64,000 nt of DNA from Ensifer sp. IC4062 (GTDB lineage Bacteria > Pseudomonadota > Alphaproteobacteria > Rhizobiales > Rhizobiaceae). Both the position numbers and the translations under genes were made by a program. The stretch is taken from positions 34,198-98,197 of the forward strand of contig NZ_JADYVD010000027.1 in the NCBI RefSeq assembly GCF_020193575.1. The letters are read 5' to 3'. Under the pieces are notes generated by a model. That model did no database searches and was not told where the DNA came from. It was given only the letters and a program-made list of their open reading frames with translations. Shown here one piece after another: positions 8,574 to 17,588 of this stretch (position 1 is its first letter; each line of letters starts with the position of its first letter).

Positions 8574-9977
8574 ATGGCTGACGGCAGTTCCGAGACGAAA
8601 TCCTCCAACCAGATGTGGGGCGGGCGCTTCGCCTCTGGCCCGGATGCGATCATGGAGGAGATAAACGCCTCAATCGGCTTCGACAAGAAGCTCTATGCCC
8701 AGGACATCCGCGGCTCAATAGCGCATGCGACCATGCTGGCGCATCAAGGCATCATTTCTGCCGAAGACAAAGACAAGATCGTTCACGGGCTCAACACGAT
8801 CCTGTCAGAGATCGAAAGCGGAGCATTCGAATTCTCGCGCCGCCTGGAAGACATTCATATGAATGTCGAGGCGCGGTTGGCAATCCTGATCGGGCCCTCC
8901 GCCGGTCGGCTGCATACGGCGCGCTCGCGCAACGACCAGGTCGCGCTCGACTTTCGCCTGTGGGTGAAGGAAGAGCTGCAAAAAACGGAAAAGGCCCTGA
9001 CAGCGCTGATCGCCGCATTCCTGGATCGCGCCGAGGAGCATGCCGATACCGTGATGCCCGGGTTCACCCACCTGCAGACGGCGCAGCCGGTCACCTTCGG
9101 CCATCATTGCATGGCCTATGTCGAAATGTTCGGCCGCGATCGCTCGCGCGTGCGCCACGCGATCGAGCATATGGACGAAAGCCCGATCGGCGCTGCGGCC
9201 CTGGCCGGTACGGGCTTCCCGATCGACCGGCACATGACGGCAAAGGCGCTTGGCTTCCGCGAACCCACCCGCAACTCGATCGACACCGTTTCCGACCGCG
9301 ACTTCGCACTGGAGTTCCTTTCGATCGCCTCGATCGCAGCGACCCACCTGTCGCGCCTCGCCGAAGAGATCGTCATCTGGTCGACGCCGCAATTCGGCTT
9401 CATCCGTCTGTCGGACGCGTTTTCGACCGGGTCGTCGATCATGCCGCAGAAGAAGAACCCTGACGCCGCCGAGCTCGTGCGTGCCAAGACGGGCCGTATC
9501 AACGGCTCGCTCATCGCGCTGCTGACCGTGATGAAAGGCCTGCCCCTCGCCTATTCGAAGGACATGCAGGAGGACAAGGAGCAAGTCTTCGACGCCGCCG
9601 AAAGCCTCGAGCTGGCAATCGCCGCAATGACCGGCATGGTGCGCGACATGACCGTGCGTGCCGATCGGATGAAGGCCGCCGCCGGCTCCGGCTATTCGAC
9701 CGCGACCGACCTTGCCGACTGGCTCGTCCGGGAAGCGGGCCTGCCCTTCCGCGACGCCCATCATGTGACCGGCCGCGCCGTGGCGCTTGCCGAACAGAAG
9801 GGCTGCGGCCTCGCCGATCTGTCGCTCGCCGACTTGCAGTCGATCAATCCGGCGATCACCGAGAAGGTCTTCGATGTACTCACCGTCGAGGCCTCGGTCG
9901 CAAGCCGCACCAGCTTCGGCGGCACCGCGCCTGCCGAAGTGCGCAAGCAGATCGCCTGGTGGCGGGCCCGCAACTAA
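8574..9977 (+). CDS. argH: Argininosuccinate lyase
   Basis: This enzyme catalyses the last step of arginine synthesis, splitting argininosuccinate into arginine and fumarate. The 467-residue protein carries the fumarase/aspartase superfamily signature [15 protein letters not shown] with the catalytic serine, and [16 protein letters not shown] near residue 115. It starts [19 protein letters not shown], the WGGRF motif being usual near ArgH N-termini. The frame is open upstream to 8340, but that part is antisense to tlpA. A mosaic repeat begins one base after the stop codon. Confidence 0.96.
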   Translation: MADGSSETKSSNQMWGGRFASGPDAIMEEINASIGFDKKLYAQDIRGSIAHATMLAHQGIISAEDKDKIVHGLNTILSEIESGAFEFSRRLEDIHMNVEARLAILIGPSAGRLHTARSRNDQVALDFRLWVKEELQKTEKALTALIAAFLDRAEEHADTVMPGFTHLQTAQPVTFGHHCMAYVEMFGRDRSRVRHAIEHMDESPIGAAALAGTGFPIDRHMTAKALGFREPTRNSIDTVSDRDFALEFLSIASIAATHLSRLAEEIVIWSTPQFGFIRLSDAFSTGSSIMPQKKNPDAAELVRAKTGRINGSLIALLTVMKGLPLAYSKDMQEDKEQVFDAAESLELAIAAMTGMVRDMTVRADRMKAAAGSGYSTATDLADWLVREAGLPFRDAHHVTGRAVALAEQKGCGLADLSLADLQSINPAITEKVFDVLTVEASVASRTSFGGTAPAEVRKQIAWWRARN

Positions 9978-10082
9978 TGCATGCCGCCCGAAAGTGCACA
10001 GCGGTTTCGGGACAACGACACGCATGCAAGCAACGACCTAAAGCGCGTCGCCTGGCTCTCACTGAATGCGATGCGCTTTAGG
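9978..10082. repeat. Rhizobial mosaic repeat, family 2 (RIME-like)
   Basis: Two nested palindromes lie side by side: CCCGAAA..TTTCGGG near 9986-10016, and CCTAAAGCGCGTCGC..GCGATGCGCTTTAGGCG near 10038-10082. The same two modules occur in inverted order at 30893-30992. The element fills most of the space between argH and the lptM-like gene and probably folds when transcribed. Confidence 0.75.
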
Positions 10083-10194
10083 CGACGCAGAAAGAGGGTG
10101 CACAAGGCCCTGAAAAATCGATAAGACATCGCACCAGAGTGGAACGGGAAACCGCCCGCTCCAACTTACTCGGCTCCCGTTCCGGCAAAGGAAA

Positions 10195-10392
10195 ATGACG
10201 ATGATATTGACGAAGGCAGCCCGGCTTGCGCTTGTGCTCGCTATCCCCGGGCTGGTTCTCATCGGTTGTGGGCGTAAGGGCGATCTCGACCGACCGGGCG
10301 CCACGACGCTCAACACAAAAGCGCCCGCGGGAACCATCGAAGAGAAGGATACGGTAGAGGACCGGCCCTTCCTGCTTGATCCCCTCCTCTGA
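10195..10392 (+). CDS. lptM: Small lipoprotein, LptM (YifL) family
   Basis: A 65-residue lipoprotein. The signal peptide ends in the lipobox LIGC, and the family hallmark GCGRKGDL follows directly. In E. coli LptM assists oxidative maturation of the LptD outer-membrane LPS translocon. The remainder is short, polar and probably disordered, as usual for the family. The gene sits 14 bases upstream of lysA, the position it holds in many proteobacteria. An AAAGGAAA ribosome-binding site precedes the ATG; a second ATG two codons later is also possible. The LPS role is taken from the family, not from anything seen here. Confidence 0.82.
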   Translation: MTMILTKAARLALVLAIPGLVLIGCGRKGDLDRPGATTLNTKAPAGTIEEKDTVEDRPFLLDPLL

Positions 10393-10406
10393 ACTGAGCG
10401 AGTCCC

Positions 10407-11675
10407 GTGAACCATTTCCAATACCGTGACGGAATTCTGTACGCCGAAGACGTCCCCGTAACAGACATCGCAAGAGCCGTCGGAACACCCTTCTATTGCT
10501 ATTCCACCGCAACGCTGGAACGCCACTACCGGGTCTTCGCGCAAGCCTTTGCCGATGTTGACGCCATGGTCTGTTACGCGATGAAGGCCAACTCGAACCA
10601 GGCCGTGCTGAAGACGTTGGCGCGGCTTGGCGCGGGCATCGATGTGGTTTCCGAAGGCGAACTCCGTCGCGCGCTCGCTGCCGGGGTTCCGGCGGACCGG
10701 ATCATGTTTTCCGGCGTCGGCAAGACCGCGCGCGAGATGGATTTCGCGATCGAGGCGGGCATTTATTGCTTCAATGTCGAGTCCGAACCGGAACTCGAGG
10801 TCCTGAACCAGCGGGCACTAAGGGCCGGCAAGCAGGCGCATGTCTCCTTCCGCATCAATCCGGACGTCGATGCCCGCACGCATGCGAAGATTTCGACTGG
10901 AAAGAAGGAGAACAAGTTCGGTATTTCCTGGGAACGGGCGCGCAGCGTCTATGCCCATGCCGCCACCCTGCCCGGCATCAAGGTCACCGGCATCGACATG
11001 CATATCGGCAGCCAGATTACCGAGTTGCAGCCGTTCGACGACGCCTTCAAGCTGCTTCGCGAACTCGTCGATACGCTCAGGTCCGATGGTCACGTGATCG
11101 ACCACGTCGATATCGGCGGCGGTCTCGGCATTCCCTACAAGGATGACAACAATCCGCCGCCGTTGCCCGATGCCTATGCCGACATCGTCAAGAACCAGCT
11201 CAAGGGCCTTAACTGCCGCATCGTAACCGAACCCGGCCGGCTGATCGTCGGCAACGCCGGCATCCTCGTCACCGAAGTGATCTACGTGAAGGATGGCGGC
11301 GACAAGACCTTCGTCATCGTCGACGGCGCGATGAACGACCTGATCCGCCCGACCCTGTACGAGGCCTATCACGAAATCCGGCCGGTAAGGATTTCCGCCG
11401 CCAATGCGCCGCGCATCAAGGCCGACGTGGTTGGCCCTGTTTGCGAAACCGGCGACTACCTGGCGCTCGATCGCGAGATGGCGATGCCGAAACCGGGCGA
11501 TCTGTTCGCGATCGGCTCGGCCGGTGCTTACGGCGCCGCGCAGTCGGGTACCTATAACAGTCGCCTGCTTGTGCCGGAAGTGCTCGTAAAGGGCGACCGC
11601 TTCCATGTCGTGCGCCCGCGCCAGGATTATGACAGTCTGATCGGCCTCGACTCGGTGCCGGACTGGCTCGACTGA
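10407..11675 (+). CDS. lysA: Diaminopimelate decarboxylase
   Basis: This PLP enzyme converts meso-diaminopimelate to lysine. The 422-residue protein has the fold-type III signatures: CYAMKANSNQAVLKTL with the PLP lysine, HIGSQI, the glycine-rich VDIGGGLGIPY, EPGRLIVGNAG, and GPVCETGD with the catalytic cysteine from the partner subunit. The start codon is GTG at 10407, giving VNHFQYRDG (read as Met). It follows the lptM-like gene closely and is probably co-transcribed with it. A family 1 repeat lies downstream. Confidence 0.96.
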   Translation: MNHFQYRDGILYAEDVPVTDIARAVGTPFYCYSTATLERHYRVFAQAFADVDAMVCYAMKANSNQAVLKTLARLGAGIDVVSEGELRRALAAGVPADRIMFSGVGKTAREMDFAIEAGIYCFNVESEPELEVLNQRALRAGKQAHVSFRINPDVDARTHAKISTGKKENKFGISWERARSVYAHAATLPGIKVTGIDMHIGSQITELQPFDDAFKLLRELVDTLRSDGHVIDHVDIGGGLGIPYKDDNNPPPLPDAYADIVKNQLKGLNCRIVTEPGRLIVGNAGILVTEVIYVKDGGDKTFVIVDGAMNDLIRPTLYEAYHEIRPVRISAANAPRIKADVVGPVCETGDYLALDREMAMPKPGDLFAIGSAGAYGAAQSGTYNSRLLVPEVLVKGDRFHVVRPRQDYDSLIGLDSVPDWLD

Positions 11676-11787
11676 TCAGCTCTCGTTCGGGTTCTGGCTG
11701 AGACCCCCGCAAGGCCGTGCGCCGATCACGATTTGGTGTCGCCCTCGTCTTCGCCACAAACGATGTTATCCTGCGGTACAAGGATCA

Positions 11788-11886
11788 CTACACGCCGTGC
11801 GTCTATTCGGGCATGCAACGACGCTGTAGCACTTTGAATTGCTGCATGTTTTATCCTTGATCGACTAGGATTCAAGCATACATGCA
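11788..11886. repeat. Rhizobial palindromic mosaic repeat, family 1, inverted copy
   Basis: The core CGCTGTAGCACTTTGAATTG is the reverse complement of the core at 257-357. It is followed by a GCATG..CATGC inner hairpin holding TCCTTGATCGACTAGGAT. It ends about 40 bases before the TIGR02302 gene and could supply a terminator for lysA. Confidence 0.8.
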
Positions 11887-11925
11887 GAAGAACGACCATG
11901 AGCGACCGAAAGGGAACTTGGGCGG

Positions 11926-14559
11926 ATGACGCAATTCCGGCGGGATGAAACGCCACAATCGAAGCCCTTTGCCAGGATGCTGGCAACCAAGAGGTTGTTC
12001 GCCCGCTTGGTCCTTTTCGCGGAGCAGGTTCTGCCCCGCGCGCTACTACCTGCGTCGATCGTTCTCCTGTTCCTCTCCGCAGGCTGGCTTGGCATCTTCC
12101 GCGTCGCGCCGTTGTGGCTGCACGCCGCAATCCTTCTTGTGTTCTTTGCAGGCTTGTTCTTCTCGCTCCTGCCGCTAACCCGGATCCGCTGGCCGGAAAA
12201 CACCGATGCCGACCGGATGCTCGAAGAGCGCAACGACTTGCCACATCAGGCGATCCGTGTCCAGGACGATACACCCGCAACGGAGGGAGCATTCGGGGCG
12301 GCGCTATGGCGGGAGCACCAAGCGCGCATGGCCAAGATGGTCCGCGCATTGGACACCGGCCTTCCGCGCCCCGACATCGCGCGGCATGACCCCTGGGCGC
12401 TCAGGGCGGTCCCCGTGCTGCTCGCCTGCCTCGCATTTGCCTATTCCTATTCCAACCGCGCGGGGTTCGTCACGGATGCTTTCCGGCTGCCCCAACAACA
12501 GGTCGTCGCGGCGGACATCCGCATCGACGCCTGGGTGACGCCTCCGGCCTATACCGGTCGCGCGCCGATCTTCCTGACCGGCCGGCAGGATACGGCCTCC
12601 ACCCAAGAGCAGGCTGCGGCTCAGGAAAAGGCCCTCATCACCGTGCCGCAGTTCAGCGATTTGACTGTCAGGATAACCGGTGCCGGACCGGAGGCACGCG
12701 TGAGCTACGCCGAGTCCGGCGGAACGGGACCGATCGTCATTCCGGCTTCGGCTGAAAAAGCGAAATCCGAGCCAAAGACGGAGCCGCAGGAAATCGTGCA
12801 GGCGCCGCGAAACGGCGTTCGCAACCATCTCTACAAAATAACGAAGGACGGAACGCTTTCGGTCGGCGGGCAAAGCTGGGACTTCAAGATCACTCCGGAC
12901 AGCGTTCCCGACATCGCTTTCGATGGCGCACCGCGCCCGACCGCGAATGCGTCGCTCGAAATGAGCTTCCTCGCGCATGACGACTACGGCATCTCGCAGG
13001 CCTGGGCAGAGATCAAGCCGCTGGATGAGCCGCCTGCAGGCGCCCGGTCGCTCTACGCTCCACCCGAGTACCGCCTCGACCTGCCGCGGCGCAATGCCCG
13101 GGAAGCCAAGGGGACCACGAGCCGGAACCTTAGTGAGCATCCGCTCGCCGGGAAGCGTGTGCGCATCACCCTGGTTGCCCGCGACGCCGCCGGCCAGGAA
13201 GGCCGAAGCGTGCCGCAGGACATGATCCTCCCGGCACGACAGTTCTTCGAACCGCTCGCTGCGGCTGTTGCTGAGCAACGGCAGGTCTTCGCGCTCAACG
13301 TCAACGACCTGCCACGCGCGATCGATCTCAACGACGCACTGATGCTCTATGCGGAGGAGACGATCCCCAACCTTACGCATTTCCTGCTGATCCAGTCGGC
13401 CCGCACGCGCATGGCGCTCGCGCGCAACGACGACATGCTCAGGGACGCAGCTGATCATCTCTGGGAGATCGCCCTCGGCATTGAGGACGGAGACCTGTCA
13501 CTCGCCGAGCGGCGGCTGCGCGACGCTCAGCAGAAGCTTTCCGATGCGCTGGACCGCAACGCGTCCGACGAGGAAATCGCCAAGCTGATGCAGGAATTGC
13601 GCCAGGCGATGCAGGAATACATGCAGGAGCTTGCACGGCAAGCCGCCAAAAATCCGCGCATGGCTGTCAATCCCGACCAGAACAACGTGCTGCGCCAGCA
13701 GGACCTGCAAAAAATGATGGACCAGATCGAAAACCTGGCCCGGTCCGGCTCGCGCGACGAGGCGCGCCAACTCCTGTCTGAACTGCAGAGAATGATGAAC
13801 AACCTGCAGGCCGGGCGCATGCAGCAGATGGGCGAGCAGAACAACGCCATGCGCCAGCAGATGGACAAGCTCGGCCAATTGATGCAGCAGCAGCAACAGC
13901 TGATGGACGAGACGTTCAAGCTTGACCAGGCGCTGCGCGACCGCATGCAACGTGGCGACCCGCTACAGGGCGAAGACAACGAACTTTTCGGTCAGGACAT
14001 GCCGCAGGATCCTGGGCAGCGAAGCGATCCCAACGGCCAGCCCAACCCGCTCGACGACATGACCGCCGAACAGTTGAAGGAGGCCCTGAAGCAACTGAGG
14101 CAGCAGCAAGAAGGTCTCGGCAAGCAGCTCGGAGAGCTGCAGAAGGGCCTCGAACAGCTTGGCGTAAAGCCCGGCAAGGGCTTCGGCCAAGCGCAGCGCG
14201 AGATGAAGGGAGCGGCCGACGCTCTCGGCGAGGGCCAGGGCGAACAGGCTGTCGGCAGTCAGGGCCGGGCGCTGCAGGCCTTGCGCGAAGGCGCACAGGA
14301 CATGATGAACCAGATGCAGGCCCAAGGGCAGCAGGGTCCCGGACAGGGCGTTCCGCAATACGGCCAGAATGGACGTGACCCGCTCGGCCGTCGTCAGCAA
14401 AACGTTGGTCCCGACTTCGGCGATCAGGTCAAAGTTCCGGACGAAATCGATACCCAGCGCGCCCGTGAAATCCTCGACGCGATCCGTCGTAAGCTCGGCG
14501 ACAGCCTGTCTCCGGAAGTCGAGCGGCAATATCTCGAACGCCTGCTCGATATGCGTTGA
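11926..14559 (+). CDS. TIGR02302 family (DUF4175) membrane protein
   Basis: An 877-residue protein of the alphaproteobacterial TIGR02302/DUF4175 family, function unknown. Three hydrophobic segments are visible in the N-terminal part (about 39-58, 64-85 and 154-172). A mixed domain with a VTPPAYTGR motif follows, of the kind found in bacterial proteins with an Ig-like periplasmic part. A very Gln- and Met-rich stretch predicted to be coiled coil lies at about 540-810. The C-terminus (PDEIDTQRAREILDAIRRKL) is the conserved end of the family. A GGGCGG precedes the ATG. It stands alone, convergent with the cpdR-like gene. Confidence 0.85.
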   Translation: MTQFRRDETPQSKPFARMLATKRLFARLVLFAEQVLPRALLPASIVLLFLSAGWLGIFRVAPLWLHAAILLVFFAGLFFSLLPLTRIRWPENTDADRMLEERNDLPHQAIRVQDDTPATEGAFGAALWREHQARMAKMVRALDTGLPRPDIARHDPWALRAVPVLLACLAFAYSYSNRAGFVTDAFRLPQQQVVAADIRIDAWVTPPAYTGRAPIFLTGRQDTASTQEQAAAQEKALITVPQFSDLTVRITGAGPEARVSYAESGGTGPIVIPASAEKAKSEPKTEPQEIVQAPRNGVRNHLYKITKDGTLSVGGQSWDFKITPDSVPDIAFDGAPRPTANASLEMSFLAHDDYGISQAWAEIKPLDEPPAGARSLYAPPEYRLDLPRRNAREAKGTTSRNLSEHPLAGKRVRITLVARDAAGQEGRSVPQDMILPARQFFEPLAAAVAEQRQVFALNVNDLPRAIDLNDALMLYAEETIPNLTHFLLIQSARTRMALARNDDMLRDAADHLWEIALGIEDGDLSLAERRLRDAQQKLSDALDRNASDEEIAKLMQELRQAMQEYMQELARQAAKNPRMAVNPDQNNVLRQQDLQKMMDQIENLARSGSRDEARQLLSELQRMMNNLQAGRMQQMGEQNNAMRQQMDKLGQLMQQQQQLMDETFKLDQALRDRMQRGDPLQGEDNELFGQDMPQDPGQRSDPNGQPNPLDDMTAEQLKEALKQLRQQQEGLGKQLGELQKGLEQLGVKPGKGFGQAQREMKGAADALGEGQGEQAVGSQGRALQALREGAQDMMNQMQAQGQQGPGQGVPQYGQNGRDPLGRRQQNVGPDFGDQVKVPDEIDTQRAREILDAIRRKLGDSLSPEVERQYLERLLDMR

Positions 14560-14665
14560 CCAGTGCATAATTCCTTCCAGCTACAGATGTACGCGTAGAA
14601 GGACGCCCGGCGTGATGAACGGCCGTCGCCGGCAAAGCGGCGAAGGCCGGAAATCGGAATGGCTG

Positions 14666-15025
14666 TCAGGCGACGAGCGCCAAGGCGACCGCCTTGCGAA
14701 TATCGGGCAAGGAAAACGGCTTGGAAATGACATCGACAACCTTGCCCGAGAGATCGTCCGCGCGTTCGCGCTGTTCCGCATAGCCGGTCATCAGCAGGAT
14801 CTTGAGTGCGGGAAACGCGGCAGAGGCCTGATGCGCCAATTCGATGCCGTCCATCACCGGCATCCGGATGTCGGATAAAAGCAGATCAAAGGCTTGGCTT
14901 TGCAGGCAGGCGAGCCCGTCGGCTCCATCTCCCGCCTCGACAGTTTCATGTCCATCGAGTTGCAATGCGCGCGCCACAAATGAGCGCAAGGCATCCTCAT
15001 CCTCGGTAATCAGGATTCTCGCCAT
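14666..15025 (-). CDS. cpdR: CpdR-like single-domain response regulator
   Basis: A 119-residue receiver domain with no output domain. Acidic residues ED at 8-9 and the phosphoacceptor Asp52 in LLLSDIRMPVMDG are present, as are the conserved Thr (MTGYAEQRERADDL) and Lys (SKPF). The MTGYA-QRERA stretch is close to Caulobacter CpdR, which when unphosphorylated takes ClpXP to the cell pole and so controls cell-cycle protein turnover. Rhizobia carry more than one CpdR homologue, and I cannot say which this is. The ATG at 15025 has GGGAGG at good spacing. The upstream small frame ends in TGATG, overlapping this start by one base. Confidence 0.78.
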   Translation of the reverse strand: MARILITEDEDALRSFVARALQLDGHETVEAGDGADGLACLQSQAFDLLLSDIRMPVMDGIELAHQASAAFPALKILLMTGYAEQRERADDLSGKVVDVISKPFSLPDIRKAVALALVA

Positions 15026-15141
15026 CATGGCCTCCCGTATTCGCTCCCATAGAGCGCCATGCGTCCTTTGGCGTTGCAAAGGACGCTCATCTCGTTGAAC
15101 TCGCGCATCATGCCTTCGAAACCGTTGCCGATCTCGAGCAT
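15025..15141 (-). CDS. Possible small protein translationally coupled to the cpdR-like gene
   Basis: A minus-strand frame starting at ATG 15141 encodes 38 residues (MLEIGNGFEGMMREFNEMSV onward). Its TGA overlaps the cpdR-like ATG by one base. The frame stays open upstream, through TTG at 15189 (start of a 54-residue version with LEGCHGFGQDEAWRRH), to a stop near 15286. The composition looks protein-like and coupling would be natural. No ribosome-binding site is clear and I recognise no family. It may be a real small gene or the surviving end of a longer one. Confidence 0.35.
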   Translation of the reverse strand: MLEIGNGFEGMMREFNEMSVLCNAKGRMALYGSEYGRP

Positions 15142-15282
15142 ATGCCGACGCCACGCTTCGTCCTGGCCAAAGCCGTGACACCCCTCCAAACAACCAGCTT
15201 TTCGTTTGCTTTCGGTAAACGCCGCAGCGTCGATTTTCAGAAAAGGCGCACCGTTGCTTGAACCGGTCCGGATCCAAGGACA

Positions 15283-15347
15283 AATTCATGCAACATCCAA
15301 AGGACTGCAGCGACCTATCCACGTCTAACTAGACGCGCGGCGCTGTG
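15283..15347. repeat. Degenerate family 1 mosaic repeat
   Basis: ATTCATGCAACATCCAAAGGACTGCAGCGACC is followed by the palindrome CGTCTAACTAGACGCGCGGCGCTGTGG. The outer module matches the copy at 18636-18732; the inner hairpin is reduced. It ends just before the hpt stop codon at 15351. Confidence 0.65.
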
Positions 15348-15350
15348 GTA

Positions 15351-15896
15351 TCACTCAGCGTCGCCTGTGACGACGCCGACGAAAGGCAGTTCGCGGAAGG
15401 CGTAAGCGACGTCCATGCCGTAGCCGACGACGAAATGGTCCGGGCACGCGAAGCCGACGTAATCGGCCTCCAGATCGACCCGCCGCTTCATCCGTTTGTC
15501 CAAGAGAACGGCGATCGTGACATTGCGCGCGCCGCGCTCCAGCAGCAGATCTTTGGCGAAACGCAATGTCCGGCCGGATTCGAGAATGTCGTCGATCAGC
15601 AAGACATCGCGATCATGCACGTCGCTGTCGATGTCCTTGGTGATCTTCACGCCCTTGGATTCGGTTCCCGTACCGTAGCTCGACAGCGTGATGAATTCGA
15701 CCTCCGGCGCGAGGCCGGCGTCATGCATGGCACGGATGAGATCGGCCGCGAAGATGAACGAGCCCTTCAATATCGAAATGACCAGCAGATCCTTATGCGG
15801 GCCGCGAACGATCGCTTCGGCCAGTTCGTGATTGCGGGCAGCGATCGTCTCGGCGCTGTAAAGGACTTCGATGTTCTTGCCGCGGACGACGGGCAT
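15351..15896 (-). CDS. hpt: Hypoxanthine phosphoribosyltransferase
   Basis: A purine salvage enzyme that joins hypoxanthine (or guanine) to PRPP to give IMP (or GMP). The 181 residues match the family length. The PRPP-binding signature is VLLIDDILESGRTL, with the flexible-loop region SSYGTGTESKG and the purine-contact KRRVDLEADYVGFACPD near the C-terminus. The start MPVVRGKNIEVLYSAETI is typical of rhizobial Hpt. It stands as a single gene, 68 bases downstream of the next gene on the same strand. Confidence 0.95.
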   Translation of the reverse strand: MPVVRGKNIEVLYSAETIAARNHELAEAIVRGPHKDLLVISILKGSFIFAADLIRAMHDAGLAPEVEFITLSSYGTGTESKGVKITKDIDSDVHDRDVLLIDDILESGRTLRFAKDLLLERGARNVTIAVLLDKRMKRRVDLEADYVGFACPDHFVVGYGMDVAYAFRELPFVGVVTGDAE

Positions 15897-15964
15897 GCGG
15901 GGCTCTCCAGCACTTCATTGCGGAAGACAATGAGCGCCTTCCTTTCAAGCGCCGCTTAGCACAA

Positions 15965-16600
15965 TCAGAGGCGAGAAACACTGTTTTCGGCGAAAGAAAC
16001 CGTAACATCAGGCATTTTTCCGCCCGCGTAAGGAAGGCGGGCAGCGAAATGACGGCTCTCGCCGGGTGCAATCGAAGCGCCGTCGGGCATCAAACGCGTT
16101 GCCGTCACCTTGCGTCCGTTGCTCCTGACGTCGACCACAACAAGCGGTAGACGCTGCTCGGTACCGGAGCGGTTATCGATGCTTCCGTAGACCGAAAGCA
16201 CCTGCATGCCGCCAGCATAGTCGAAGGAGGTCGTGACGCCTCCGATCGACAGGGGTTGGGTGTTCGCGTGGCCACCACTGAAAAGGCTCGCGATCAGAAG
16301 AAACGCCCCAAGACCCAGCCCGCTGACCAGCCCGGCGAAATGGCGGCGCGGCATGCGGCGCAATCTCGTCTCGACGACCGTCAGAACCTGCCGGGCTTGC
16401 GTTCCACCGCGCCCACGGCGAGTGTCTCGCCGGCTGTCGTTGAAAACCGGATAGGGGCTGGGCCGTACGGTGGTGGCGATGGTCTCGAATTCCGCGTCGA
16501 CATAGTCGAGGTTTCTGGCCGTGGCGCCACTTGGACGCGCCTGACGTTCGGGGGGAAGCAGATCGACGCGTGCGGTGGTTCTTGAGCGAAATGCCTGCAT
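15965..16600 (-). CDS. Conserved hypothetical membrane protein next to ftsE
   Basis: A 211-residue protein with a long polar, arginine-rich N-terminus (about 1-88). One transmembrane segment follows (FAGLVSGLGLGAFLLIASLF, about 88-107). The periplasmic C-terminal domain of about 100 residues (YGSIDNRSGTEQRLPLVVVDVRSNG) resembles beta-sandwich FxLYD/DUF3426-like modules in its pattern of NRSG and VVDVRS. The zinc-finger end seen in some DUF3426 proteins is absent. AGGGGG precedes the ATG. It is divergent from ftsE with 328 bases between the starts. Function unknown; a link to the envelope is suggested only by location. Confidence 0.7.
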   Translation of the reverse strand: MQAFRSRTTARVDLLPPERQARPSGATARNLDYVDAEFETIATTVRPSPYPVFNDSRRDTRRGRGGTQARQVLTVVETRLRRMPRRHFAGLVSGLGLGAFLLIASLFSGGHANTQPLSIGGVTTSFDYAGGMQVLSVYGSIDNRSGTEQRLPLVVVDVRSNGRKVTATRLMPDGASIAPGESRHFAARLPYAGGKMPDVTVSFAENSVSRL

Positions 16601-16928
16601 GGGTTCCCCCTCGGGATCGCTCCGTCGCTCCTCCGGAGCATCGTGCGCGCGCGGATCGGCAGCAGCCTTGAGCGGAGCTTGCGGGCAAAGCCTGTAACCA
16701 GCCTGTGCAAGAAACAGGGCATTGCATCAAATCCTGACGACACGTAAACCGAAATGGTTAATGTTTCGGAAAGAAGCCGTGAAAGCGACGCCTTTTCATG
16801 GAAAGTTAACCGCCGCTTAACCGCCGTGCCGCACACGGACTGTACCCTGGCGGACTTGCTGTCCTCTGCGCGGACGATCGCCTTGGCAGCGGATGTCGAA
16901 GGTCGTGACGAGAAACTGGGCTGGCCCA

Positions 16929-17588
16929 TTGATTCACTTTGAGAACGTCGGATTGCGCTATGGCATGGGACCGGAAATCCTCCGGGACCTGACATTCGAC
17001 ATCCCACGCCGGTCATTTCAGTTTCTCACGGGGCCTTCGGGCGCCGGCAAGACGACCTTGCTGCGGCTGCTCTTTTTGTCACTGCAGCCGACGCGCGGGT
17101 TGATCCGCATGTTCGACCGCAACATCTCCTCCATTCCGCGGGACGAATTCCCGATGCTGCGCCGGCGCGTCGGCATCGTCTTTCAGGACTTCCGCCTGCT
17201 TGACCACCTGACGACCTACGAGAACGTCGCCCTGCCGCTGAGAGTGCGCGGCAAGGAGGAGGCGAGCTACCGCGCGGATGTGCTCGAACTTCTCAAATGG
17301 GTCGGGCTCGGCGAGCGTATCAACGTGCTGCCGCCGGTGCTCTCGGGTGGCGAAAAACAACGGGCAGCGATCGCCCGGGCTCTTATCGACCGGCCGGAGA
17401 TCCTGCTCGCCGACGAGCCGACGGGTAACGTCGACCCGCCGATGGCGCGCCGGCTGCTGAACCTCTTCCTCGAGCTCAATCGGCTCGGAACGGCGGTGGT
17501 GATCGCCACCCACGACCTGTCTTTGATGGACCAGGTAGAGGCCCGGCGTATGATCCTGTCACAGGGACGGCTCGACATCTATGAATGA
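16929..17588 (+). CDS. ftsE: Cell division ATP-binding protein FtsE
   Basis: The ATPase of the FtsEX ABC complex, which couples cytokinesis to activation of peptidoglycan hydrolases. Walker A is GPSGAGKTT, the signature is LSGGEKQR, Walker B is ILLADEPTGNVD, and the switch histidine is in ATHDL. Starting at TTG 16929 (LIHFENVGLRYG) gives 219 residues, the usual FtsE length. An ATG at 16893 in the same frame would add 12 residues (MSKVVTRNWAGP) and has only a weak ribosome-binding site, so the start is uncertain. The end overlaps ftsX by 8 bases. Confidence 0.93.
   Translation: MIHFENVGLRYGMGPEILRDLTFDIPRRSFQFLTGPSGAGKTTLLRLLFLSLQPTRGLIRMFDRNISSIPRDEFPMLRRRVGIVFQDFRLLDHLTTYENVALPLRVRGKEEASYRADVLELLKWVGLGERINVLPPVLSGGEKQRAAIARALIDRPEILLADEPTGNVDPPMARRLLNLFLELNRLGTAVVIATHDLSLMDQVEARRMILSQGRLDIYE

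Noticed and set aside
8805..10025. Long minus-strand open frame opposite argH
   Set aside because: Shadow of the argH codon pattern; argH is certain and the antisense translation shows no family.
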